From Candidatus Methanomethylophilaceae archaeon (GTDB taxonomy: Archaea; Thermoplasmatota; Thermoplasmata; Methanomassiliicoccales; Methanomethylophilaceae), in assembly GCA_007116915.1 (NCBI GenBank), contig SKHQ01000039.1:1-27198 (forward strand): 27,198 nucleotides of DNA. Reading direction: 5' to 3'. Below, one piece after another: positions 15,551 through 22,536 of this stretch (position 1 is its first letter; every line of letters starts with the position of its first letter). Both the position numbers and the translations under genes were made by a program. The notes beneath the pieces are model-generated. The model did not search any database. It was not told where the DNA came from and saw only the letters and a program-made list of their open reading frames with translations.

Positions 15551-15966
15551 TGTGCAGACGGGCCGTCATAGATCTGCCTCTCAGACTCACTTTGACATTG
15601 TTGATATTGTCTTTGTCATTGCCAGTGGCCGATGCCGCTTTGCAGATGCAGGAGAGGGATGCCGCCATGCGGGATTGCGGTATTCAGGCCGATGCATTGC
15701 TGGATGCGGCCACTGTGGTATACTTCCAAGGGGACGGTTCCTCCCGTCATGTACCTTTGACACTCCCCTCGTCATCATCACTGACCGTGGTGGAGGGAGG
15801 GTTGATAATGGAGCATGAAGGGAAGGCATTAGGCACAGCGATACTGAAGAACCCCTCCTTCCCTCTGTTCCACGAACATCCTCTCTCACTCAAGGACGGG
15901 GACATGGTGGAACTGACGGCAGTTGAAAAGGATGGTATACACGGTGTAATGGTGAGAATCATATGA
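15547..15966 (+). CDS. Pilin-like secreted protein
   Basis: 139 residues. N-terminus MMCRRAVIDLPLRL precedes a hydrophobic stretch (TLTLLILSLSLPVADAAL) and an amphipathic segment (QMQERDAAMRDCGIQADALLDAATVVYF), as expected of a pilin helix that continues beyond the membrane. The rest is a small beta-rich domain. The RRA[AV]I[ED]-LPL pattern matches the upstream protein. It overlaps the upstream stop as ATATGATG (possible starts 15547 and 15550) and the next gene has the same junction. No family recognised; a type IV pilin-like minor subunit is the best guess. Confidence 0.65.
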   Translation: MMCRRAVIDLPLRLTLTLLILSLSLPVADAALQMQERDAAMRDCGIQADALLDAATVVYFQGDGSSRHVPLTLPSSSSLTVVEGGLIMEHEGKALGTAILKNPSFPLFHEHPLSLKDGDMVELTAVEKDGIHGVMVRII

Positions 15967-16394
15967 TGGAATTCACCTTGTCCCGGGTCACGGTGAGTGT
16001 CTGTGCCCTGATGCTCCTCGCCTCCTTGGCCCCGCATCTGGATATGCACTCGCAACAACGATTGGATTCGGAAGCATCCTCATTGGCGGCATCTTTTGAT
16101 TCACTATTGTGCTCTGTGGCGAGGACGGAGGCGGAGATATGGGTGGAGGGCACGGAGATCGTTCCCCGGGGTTGGACGTTGGAATTGTCGCCGGGAATGA
16201 TCATTCTCGACAACGGCGAAAAGAAGTTCATCCGGGAGTTGAAAGCTCCATATGCAGGGCAGACCGTTGAATTGGACCGCGACTCCCGTTTTCTAATTTC
16301 CGCGTCGGAGTACGACGGTGTGGTGAAGGTTCATCTACAGAAGGTCGATACCATATCATCCAACGCATCGCCGAGCTTGGAAATATCCTCGTGA
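15963..16394 (+). CDS. Pilin-like or membrane-anchored secreted protein
   Basis: 143 residues. It has a short N-terminus and hydrophobic segment (VTVSVCALMLLASLAP), then a helical segment (HSQQRLDSEASSLAASFDSLL) and a beta-rich domain with WVEGTEIVPRGWTLELS and a terminal VVKVHLQKV strand. The layout after the hydrophobic segment parallels the previous protein, although the RRA motif is missing. Its start overlaps the upstream stop as ATATGATG, so it is the third gene of the unit. Its last 64 nt overlap the convergent sufS-type gene, and stops of both genes are intact. Function unknown. Confidence 0.65.
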   Translation: MMEFTLSRVTVSVCALMLLASLAPHLDMHSQQRLDSEASSLAASFDSLLCSVARTEAEIWVEGTEIVPRGWTLELSPGMIILDNGEKKFIRELKAPYAGQTVELDRDSRFLISASEYDGVVKVHLQKVDTISSNASPSLEISS

Positions 16395-17530
16395 TCGTTG
16401 TAGACATGCATCGATGCACGTACGCATCCCGGTATGCCGCGTGATTGGAACCAAGGATGACAGCAGTGCATGCCAGACCTCACCAACACTCCCGCCATAT
16501 CGTCCAGTATCATGGCTGCATCATGTGATCCCATGGTCTTGACGTTGAATGAGGTTATGCCCGCCCGCAGACCGGCGTCGTCCGGGCCCAGTATCTCGAT
16601 CTCAGGTATGGATGAAAGACGTTTCTTCAATCCACGGTTCAAGGAGGTCTCATGGTCCTTGACCTTGTCAAGACCTATCTCCATCAAATATTCGGCCGCG
16701 ACCCCGGCACCGATTATGCCGGAGTAGTTCAACAGTCCGGCCTCGAACCGCTCCGGTGGCGGTAAAAGGTCCACCGACTCGTAGTCGGCCAGACCCACTG
16801 TGCCGCCGCCAACGCTTAAGGGTTGCAAGTCTTTGAGCAGACACTCCTTGCCGTAGAGCAGCCCGACACCGGTGGGGCCGAGGATCTTCTGCACGGAGAC
16901 GGTGTAGAAATCCACATCGAGGTCAGTGACATCAGTGAAGGTGTGACCGACATGTTGGGCGCCGTCGAGAACAACCAAAGAGCCGTTGTCGTGCGCCATT
17001 CTGACCACTTCCTTGGCTGGAATTGTGGTACCGGTCACGTTCGAGGTGTGCACCATGGAAACGACCTTGACCGATCGGTCCAACATCTCTTGGAAGGCAT
17101 CAAGGTCCAAAATGCCGTCGACGGTGGGGGCGAATCCTCTCTCCACTCCCTTCTCCTTCAATCTTAGCCATGGCACGTGGTTGGAGTTGTGCTCGATGTC
17201 CGTGGTCACGACTTTGTCCCCTTCACCGAGGTCAAGGCCGTTGGCGATGGTGTTCAGCGCCTCGGTGCAGTTCTTGGTGAATATCACGTTCTCAGGCGAG
17301 CCGGCCCCGATAAGGGATGCAAGTCTCTCCCGCGCCTCGTCGACAGCTATCGAGACCCGGTTCGCAAGGCGGTGGACGCTCCGTCCTCCGCAGGCGGGGA
17401 ACTCGTTGTGATATAGGTCCATGGCCGCCATAACGCAATCCGGTTTGAGACTCTGACAGGCACTGTCCATGTACACGATGTCCCCCTTTCTCAGAATGGG
17501 GAAATCCTCACGGATACGCCTGACGTCCAT
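16331..17530 (-). CDS. sufS: Cysteine desulfurase, SufS/CsdA type (class II)
   Basis: PLP-dependent enzyme taking sulfur from cysteine for Fe-S clusters. At 399 residues it has the usual length. The PLP pocket is visible: HNSNHVPW (after DIEH), D189 with Q192-H193 in VLDGAQHVGH, and the Schiff-base lysine K215 in SVQKILGPTGVGLLYG. The catalytic cysteine is C356 in RSGMHCCHP, matching the HCAQP segment of SufS, with an additional Cys next to it. The 5' end faces a second, different desulfurase gene across 75 bp; the 3' end overlaps the pilin-like gene by 64 nt. SufB/C are not in the window. Selenocysteine lyase activity is possible in the same family. Confidence 0.92.
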   Translation of the reverse strand: MDVRRIREDFPILRKGDIVYMDSACQSLKPDCVMAAMDLYHNEFPACGGRSVHRLANRVSIAVDEARERLASLIGAGSPENVIFTKNCTEALNTIANGLDLGEGDKVVTTDIEHNSNHVPWLRLKEKGVERGFAPTVDGILDLDAFQEMLDRSVKVVSMVHTSNVTGTTIPAKEVVRMAHDNGSLVVLDGAQHVGHTFTDVTDLDVDFYTVSVQKILGPTGVGLLYGKECLLKDLQPLSVGGGTVGLADYESVDLLPPPERFEAGLLNYSGIIGAGVAAEYLMEIGLDKVKDHETSLNRGLKKRLSSIPEIEILGPDDAGLRAGITSFNVKTMGSHDAAMILDDMAGVLVRSGMHCCHPWFQSRGIPGCVRASMHVYNDHEDISKLGDALDDMVSTFCR

Positions 17531-17547
17531 GTGGCCTCAATTCCGTT

Positions 17548-17584
17548 GCCGTTTATTGAAGTTTCCCCCATAAGCAATAATTAC
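17548..17584. promoter_or_regulatory. Divergent promoter region between the two cysteine desulfurases
   Basis: AGCAATAATTA (17573-17583) is centred about 26 nt before ATG 17606 on the plus strand. TCAATAAACG on the minus strand (about 17548-17558) is about 23 nt before the sufS ATG 17530. Both predict leaderless transcripts. Confidence 0.45.
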
Positions 17585-17605
17585 CGTGGCAACGATGACC
17601 TTGCT

Positions 17606-18766
17606 ATGCGGCGGGTCTACCTGGACAACAACGCCACCACCTGTCTCGACTCCGAGGTGCTGGAGCATATGCTACCTTACATGAGGGAGAGCTACGGAAA
17701 TCCCAGCAGCATCCATTGGTTGGGGGATGAGGCCACGGCGGCGATGACGCTTGCCAGGAAGGAGCTCGCATCCGTTCTGGGATGCTATCCCAGCGAGTTG
17801 GCGTTCACTTCAGGCGGCACCGAGGCTGACAACATGGCCATAATCGGCGGCATGAAGGCCTCCGGCCGGAAAGGGAGGGTGATAACCTCGTCGGTGGAGC
17901 ACTCCGCCGTCCTCGACGTCTGTCATGCCCTCCATGAGGAGGGGCATCCACTCACCGTGCTGCCGGTGGATGACGGCGGACTGGTCGATCCCGAAGATTT
18001 GGAGAAGGCAATGGATGATGACGTGGTTCTGGTGTCCATAATGGCAGCCAACAACGTCGTCGGGACCATACAGCCTCTCAAGGAACTGATTGAGATAAGT
18101 CATGCCCACGGCGCCCTGTTCCACACCGATGCGGTTCAAGGGTTCTGCCGCATGCCTTTGGACCTCAGGACGCTTAAAGTCGACATGCTGTCCGTTTCCG
18201 CTCACAAGATCCACGGCCCTAAAGGGGTGGGGGCATTGTTCATACGTGAGGGCACCCCAGTGGCGCCCCTCACCTTCGGTGGCGGCCAGGAGGGAGGTAT
18301 TAGGCCGTCGACGGAGAACGTACCCGGTATCGTGGGACTGGGAAAGGCGGCCTTGGCCGCCTATGCCCGCATGGACGAAGCCAACAGACTGATGGCATCC
18401 CTAAGGGATAGATTGGTGGATGAGATGCTGAAAATTGACGATACCCACCTGAACGGTCACCGTTCCCCCCGCCTGGCGAACAACGCCCATTTCCGTATCG
18501 ACGGTGTGAACGGAACCGGATTGGTACTGAAATTGAGTGATTTGGGGATTGCCGCCTCCACCGCATCGGCATGCAGCGCCAGCAGCCCCTCTCCGTCACA
18601 TGTGCTGACTGCGATGGGACTGACCTGGGACCAGGCGGAGTCATCACTGCGTCTCGGTCTCTCCCATCACACCACGGATGAGGATGTGGACTACGTACTT
18701 GAAAAGCTGCCGGCGGCGATTTCCACCCTCCGCAAAGGAAAGCGGTTTAATCCGACGACTGCATAG
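17606..18766 (+). CDS. iscS: Cysteine desulfurase, IscS/NifS type (class I)
   Basis: PLP enzyme supplying sulfur. Started at ATG 17606 it begins MRRVYLDNNATT, the normal family start, and gives 386 residues; the longer in-frame start at 17531 adds an atypical tail and would cross the promoter. Signature blocks are SGGTEADNMAI, the SVEHSAV region, HTDAVQGF, and the Schiff-base lysine K201 in SAHKIHGPKGVG. The catalytic cysteine is C323 in ASACSASSPSPSHVL. The stop (TAG) is a few nt before pyrD, so this gene likely heads an iscS-pyrD-pyrK unit, in which pyrK needs a [2Fe-2S] cluster. It could equally serve tRNA thiolation or the nitrogenase-like operon. Confidence 0.93.
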   Translation: MRRVYLDNNATTCLDSEVLEHMLPYMRESYGNPSSIHWLGDEATAAMTLARKELASVLGCYPSELAFTSGGTEADNMAIIGGMKASGRKGRVITSSVEHSAVLDVCHALHEEGHPLTVLPVDDGGLVDPEDLEKAMDDDVVLVSIMAANNVVGTIQPLKELIEISHAHGALFHTDAVQGFCRMPLDLRTLKVDMLSVSAHKIHGPKGVGALFIREGTPVAPLTFGGGQEGGIRPSTENVPGIVGLGKAALAAYARMDEANRLMASLRDRLVDEMLKIDDTHLNGHRSPRLANNAHFRIDGVNGTGLVLKLSDLGIAASTASACSASSPSPSHVLTAMGLTWDQAESSLRLGLSHHTTDEDVDYVLEKLPAAISTLRKGKRFNPTTA

Positions 18767-18771
18767 GCGTG

Positions 18772-19686
18772 ATGACGATGACCGACCTCACTGTCAGAAT
18801 TGCATCCATTGAGATGGCCAACCCCTCGATGCTAGCTTCAGGCATACTTGATGAGACAGGGGAATCCCTGCTCCGTATGATGACCGCCGGCGCGGGGGCC
18901 GTGGTGACCAAATCCATTGGTCTCGCGGCACACGATGGCCACAGGAACCCCTGTATCGTGGAGATCCCGACCGGATATGTGAACGCCATGGGTCTACCCA
19001 ATCCCGGTATGGAAGAGTTCGCTGAAGAGTTGTCGTCCATAATGCCCTCCCCGGCACCGGTGGTGGCATCCATATATGCCGCATCCGCCGAGGATTTCGC
19101 CCTCATAGCGGCGAGGATGGAGAATGCCGGTGCCGCCGGCATCGAGCTCAACCTCAGCTGCCCGCATGCCTCCGGCTACGGCATGGAGGTGGGGATAGAC
19201 CCCGCATCGGTGTCCCGGATAGTCAGCGCGGTCAAGGATGCGGTCAAAGTCCCGGTGATGGCCAAGCTCACACCCAACACCGCCGACATAGTCAGCATCG
19301 GAAAGGCCGTGCAGGACGCTGGCGGGGATGCGGTGGTGGCCATCAACACCCTGAAGGCCATGGTGATATCCCCGGAGTTCGCCCGACCGGTTCTGTCCAA
19401 CCGTTACGGCGGTCTCTCAGGGCCGGCCATCAAACCGGTCGGAGTGAGGGCGGTTTACGACCTGTACAAATCATTGGACATCCCCATCGTGGGCGTGGGC
19501 GGTATAGAGAACTGGAGGGACGCAGCCGAATACATAATGGCCGGGGCGACATGTTTCCAGGTCGGTAGTGCGGTGGGCCGTGTAGGTCCGGAGGTCTTCA
19601 AGGACATAACCGCTGGTCTGGAACTATTCATGGATTCCTACGGTTATCCCGATGTCGAGAGCATGAGAGGTGTCGCCCATGAGTGA
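18772..19686 (+). CDS. pyrD: Dihydroorotate dehydrogenase catalytic subunit (class 1B)
   Basis: FMN enzyme oxidising dihydroorotate to orotate in UMP synthesis. Blocks seen: NPSMLASG, VVTKSIG with the flavin-contacting lysine, NPxG-type stretches (AMGLPNPGMEEF), ELNLSCPHASG with the active-site cysteine of class 1B enzymes, MAKLTPN, INTLKA, and GGLSGPAIKPVGVRAV before VGVGGIENWRDAAEYIMAGAT, the phosphate-binding end. Cysteine base plus the PyrK neighbour mark the NAD-linked heterotetramer type. Candidate starts are GTG 18769, ATG 18772 and ATG 18778. The gene lies directly after iscS and overlaps pyrK by 8 nt. Confidence 0.96.
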   Translation: MTMTDLTVRIASIEMANPSMLASGILDETGESLLRMMTAGAGAVVTKSIGLAAHDGHRNPCIVEIPTGYVNAMGLPNPGMEEFAEELSSIMPSPAPVVASIYAASAEDFALIAARMENAGAAGIELNLSCPHASGYGMEVGIDPASVSRIVSAVKDAVKVPVMAKLTPNTADIVSIGKAVQDAGGDAVVAINTLKAMVISPEFARPVLSNRYGGLSGPAIKPVGVRAVYDLYKSLDIPIVGVGGIENWRDAAEYIMAGATCFQVGSAVGRVGPEVFKDITAGLELFMDSYGYPDVESMRGVAHE

Positions 19687-20437
19687 TGCTGTTGTAGTCA
19701 AGGAGAGAAGGCCGGAGTCCAAGGACACCGTCACATTGACCTTCGATTGGGATGTCCACGTGGCCCCGGGGCAGTTCCTTATGGTATGGATACCCGGACT
19801 GGACGAGATACCGATGTCCGTCTCATCTGTCGGACCGGAGAAGTCGGTCACCGTGCGTAAGGCCGGTGAGGCCAGCTCCGCGCTCCAGGACCTACAGCCC
19901 GGTGACAGGTTCGCTGTCCGCGGGCCATATGGCAACGGCTACAATCTGAATGGACTGAAAACATTGGTCGTCGGCGGCGGTGTGGGCATGGCGCCCCTGA
20001 TGCCGGTGCTGCGCACGATATACGCCGACCTGGTGATCGGAGCCCGTAGCTCCGACGAGATACTTTTCGAGGAAGAGGCGTCCCGTTACTGTAACGTCAT
20101 CAGGATATCCACCGACGACGGCAGCCAAGGATTCCACGGTAATGCGGTGCAACTGGCCGAGAGCCTCATGGACGAGGGCGGTTACGAGCAGGTGATCGCC
20201 TGTGGGCCGGAGATAATGCTCTACTACCTGTTCCAGGCCTGTGAACGCCGTGGTATACCCTGCCAACTCTCGTTGGAACGCTATATGAAATGCGCCGTGG
20301 GAATATGCGGGTCATGCATGCTGGGCAAGGAGAGGGTATGCGTCGACGGACCGGTCTTTGATTCCGGGAGGCTGAGGATGCTTCCGGAGTTCGGTCGCAG
20401 CAAGAGGGATCCCGCCGGAAGATTAATTCGAATCTAG
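19679..20437 (+). CDS. pyrK: Dihydroorotate dehydrogenase electron transfer subunit
   Basis: Passes electrons from PyrD to NAD. The chain of domains is a FAD-binding ferredoxin reductase-like barrel (PGQFLMVWIPG, EIPMSVSS), an NAD-binding part (TLVVGGGVGMAPLMPVL, IACGPEIMLYYL), and a C-terminal [2Fe-2S] site with C205, C210, C213 and C221 in MKCAVGICGSCMLGKERVC. At 252 residues it is normal length. ATG 19679 overlaps the pyrD stop by 8 nt; an upstream in-frame GTG at 19670 is less likely. The last 15 nt overlap the convergent homocitrate-synthase-type gene. Confidence 0.95.
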   Translation: MSDAVVVKERRPESKDTVTLTFDWDVHVAPGQFLMVWIPGLDEIPMSVSSVGPEKSVTVRKAGEASSALQDLQPGDRFAVRGPYGNGYNLNGLKTLVVGGGVGMAPLMPVLRTIYADLVIGARSSDEILFEEEASRYCNVIRISTDDGSQGFHGNAVQLAESLMDEGGYEQVIACGPEIMLYYLFQACERRGIPCQLSLERYMKCAVGICGSCMLGKERVCVDGPVFDSGRLRMLPEFGRSKRDPAGRLIRI

Positions 20438-21592
20438 ACCGAGGCATCGTCTCGCTATATGGTCGAACTCCTCGTCGGTGACACGGCCCTTGGCCTCTCC
20501 CAACCTCTTCACCTCATCCAACATCATGTTCAGCTGGGAGCGGGTGTATTCCAGGTCCATGGCTTTTAGGCGGCTCTCCAGTATGTGGGCTCCAGAATGC
20601 TTGCCGAGACGGAGGTGACGGACGTTGCCCACCGACTCGGGGTTTATGTACTCGTAGGTGGCAGGGCAGTTGAGTATGGCCGCCACGTGGATGCCTGACT
20701 CATGGGAGAAAGCGTTCTCGCCGGTGATGGGGTGGTTGATCGAGATTTGATAGCGGGACATTGCCGCCACCTTCCTCGACAGCGGTGTCAGTTTGCTGCA
20801 GTCCACTCCGATATCGTAATCGTAAAGGAATTTCAGGGCGGCCACGAACTGTTCCAAGGGGACGTTGCCGCAGCGCTCCCCCATTCCGTTCACGGTGGTG
20901 GTTATGGCGTTCGCTCCGGCAGCCACCGCCGCCAAGGCGTTGGCGTTGGCGAGACCGAAGTCGTTGTGCAGATGCACTGAGACCGGGGTATCGAACTCCG
21001 ATTTCACCTCTTTCACCAGATAAGTGATGCCTTCGGGAGTGACACATCCCAGAGTGTCGGTTATTCCCAAGCGGTCAACATTGAGGACGTCCACGGTATG
21101 GTACATTCTCATCAGCACATCCAATGGCGTCCGGGTGCCGTCCTCACAGCTGAAGCTCACCTTCAAACCATGTGACTTGGCATGTTCTATGGCCTCGGTG
21201 GCGTACTGCTCCAATGTCTCCACCGCCACCTCTGAGCTGTACTTGTACATCCTGTGGATGTCCGAGGTGCCCGCGAATATCAGGACCGTGTCCACCTCCG
21301 CGTCCAGGGCGCAGTCGATGTCCTGCACCCTCGATCTGCAAAGACTGAGTATGCTGGCGTCCAATCCTAACCGGGAGATGTCGCGGATAGCCTCCATCTC
21401 ATTGTGGGATACGGCCGCGAACCCCGCTTCTATCTCGGGGACGCCGGCATCGTCCAACAACCTGGCTATCTCCAGTTTATCATCATGGCTGAAGGCGACA
21501 CCGGGCATCTGCTCTCCGTCGCGGAGTGTTGAATCGTATATCGTCACATCACCGGCCTTCAAAGGTCGGTTGTATGGACAATTGCTGAGCAT
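20423..21592 (-). CDS. Homocitrate synthase family protein (AksA/NifV/citramalate synthase type)
   Basis: A DRE-TIM metallolyase condensing acetyl-CoA with a 2-oxoacid. The motif STLRDGEQMPGVAFS (R24, D25) and the metal-binding HLHNDFGLANANA are clear, as is the GMGERCGNVPLEQ segment and FSHESGIHVAAIL near the end. At 389 residues it lacks the C-terminal LeuA regulatory domain of isopropylmalate synthase, which fits the AksA/NifV group. In a methanogen the best match is AksA, needed for coenzyme B via 2-oxosuberate, but isopropylmalate or citramalate synthase paralogues cannot be excluded. A TATA-like GAATAATAAGT (21614-21624, minus strand) lies about 26 nt before the start, predicting a leaderless transcript. 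Confidence 0.88.
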   Translation of the reverse strand: MLSNCPYNRPLKAGDVTIYDSTLRDGEQMPGVAFSHDDKLEIARLLDDAGVPEIEAGFAAVSHNEMEAIRDISRLGLDASILSLCRSRVQDIDCALDAEVDTVLIFAGTSDIHRMYKYSSEVAVETLEQYATEAIEHAKSHGLKVSFSCEDGTRTPLDVLMRMYHTVDVLNVDRLGITDTLGCVTPEGITYLVKEVKSEFDTPVSVHLHNDFGLANANALAAVAAGANAITTTVNGMGERCGNVPLEQFVAALKFLYDYDIGVDCSKLTPLSRKVAAMSRYQISINHPITGENAFSHESGIHVAAILNCPATYEYINPESVGNVRHLRLGKHSGAHILESRLKAMDLEYTRSQLNMMLDEVKRLGEAKGRVTDEEFDHIARRCLGLDSN

Positions 21593-21613
21593 ATCCCTTC
21601 GGAACGTTGACGG

Positions 21614-21624
21614 ACTTATTATTC
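21614..21624 (-). promoter_or_regulatory. TATA box of the homocitrate-synthase-type gene
   Basis: The minus strand reads GAATAATAAGT, centred about 27 nt upstream of the ATG at 21592. Confidence 0.5.
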
Positions 21625-21667
21625 TTTCTCAGCCAACCATCGTCTTAGATTCTTATCGACCCATCAC

Positions 21668-21676
21668 GTTTATGAA
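21668..21676 (+). promoter_or_regulatory. TATA-like box of the universal stress protein gene
   Basis: GTTTATGAA lies about 47 nt before ATG 21719, leaving a short leader of about 20 nt. Confidence 0.4.
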
Positions 21677-21718
21677 TGCACAGTAACATATTCCAAGTTA
21701 CCCTCGAGGTTACCAGAT

Positions 21719-22132
21719 ATGACCGACGACAAGCTTTTCCTTCTTTGCATTGACGGCTCCGAGAACTCATTCCGTGCCGCTGGTTTCATCGGCGGCATAG
21801 CCAAGGAGTTGGATGCCACCGTGACGGTGCTGCTAGTACTCCATGAAGAGGAGGTGGCCGAATATCCGCGCGACCTCGCCGATGATGAGTACGATTCCGA
21901 GAGCAAGATCGGTCCTGCTATAGAGGCTCTGGAGGGTTTGGACGTGGACCACGCGATCTCCATCCAGATAGGCAACCCCAAAGAGATAATAATCGACATG
22001 TCCGCCAAGTACGATGCCATCGTCATGGGGTACAAGGGCATGACCGGGCGCACATTCAGCGAGGTTCTGTTCGGAGGTGTTGCTGAACACGTGCTCCGCC
22101 ACAGCAAGAAACCGGTGTTGATGGTGCCGTGA
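21719..22132 (+). CDS. Universal stress protein (UspA family)
   Basis: A 137-residue single-domain Usp. The N-terminal strand LFLLCIDGSENSFRAAGF and the ATP-loop region DAIVMGYKGMTGRTFSEVLFGGVAEHVLRHSKKPVLMV are typical. The ATP-binding pattern G-x2-G-x9-G-[ST] is met except that Val replaces the last Ser/Thr (GMTG then GV), so nucleotide binding may be weaker. The following TPR-like gene begins with GTG overlapping this stop (GTGA), so they should be translated together. Confidence 0.93.
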   Translation: MTDDKLFLLCIDGSENSFRAAGFIGGIAKELDATVTVLLVLHEEEVAEYPRDLADDEYDSESKIGPAIEALEGLDVDHAISIQIGNPKEIIIDMSAKYDAIVMGYKGMTGRTFSEVLFGGVAEHVLRHSKKPVLMVP

Positions 22133-22536
22133 GGAAGTCATCACAATACATCGAGGTGAACCACGGTAAACTAAGAGTCTCCGTCCCTCGTTGTGTGTTC
22201 CGCAAGGACGGTACAACCGATCCTGTCGAGGAGCGTTCGTTCCGTGACCTAATGGCATCACGTTACCCTTGGCTGAACGAGAGGTCGCTCGATGTGATGA
22301 TGGAAGCTGCCATCAAGGAGATGGCGGCAACTCTGGCCCTTGAAAGGAGAGGCGCGCCGATAGGAAGGGAGCTTTCCGATAAAGACCCTCAGAAGGCGAT
22401 ATCCTATCTGGAGCGGCATCTGGAGCATGAGCCACAGGATGCCGAGGCCTGGTACGCTTTGGGTGAGGTTTTGTGCAAGGTGGGACTTACAGACGATGGA
22501 TACCGGGCGTTGAAGAGGGGACGCGAATTACGGTGA
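22129..22536 (+). CDS. Small protein with one TPR-like repeat
   Basis: 135 residues starting with GTG that overlaps the usp stop codon (GTGA). The N-terminal part (YIEVNHGKLRVSVPRCVFRK) is beta-like; a central helical part has ASRYPWLNERSLDVMMEAAIKEM; and the C-terminal part (KAISYLERHLEHEPQDAEAWYALGEVLCKVGLTDDGYRALKRG) matches a TPR unit and a half. No family recognised. The overlap with usp suggests a protein acting with the stress protein. The 3' end overlaps the convergent 281-residue gene by 9 nt. Confidence 0.75.
   Translation: MRKSSQYIEVNHGKLRVSVPRCVFRKDGTTDPVEERSFRDLMASRYPWLNERSLDVMMEAAIKEMAATLALERRGAPIGRELSDKDPQKAISYLERHLEHEPQDAEAWYALGEVLCKVGLTDDGYRALKRGRELR

Noticed and set aside
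17531..17605. N-terminal extension of the IscS-type protein from ATG 17531.
   Set aside because: Family members start at the YLDNNATT strand, and a TATA-like element at 17573-17583 fits a leaderless start at 17606.
21697..21712. GTTACC repeated on either side of CTCGAG just upstream of the universal stress protein start, as an operator.
   Set aside because: Only short 6-bp direct repeats around a 6-bp site; likely to occur by chance and without symmetry beyond the core.
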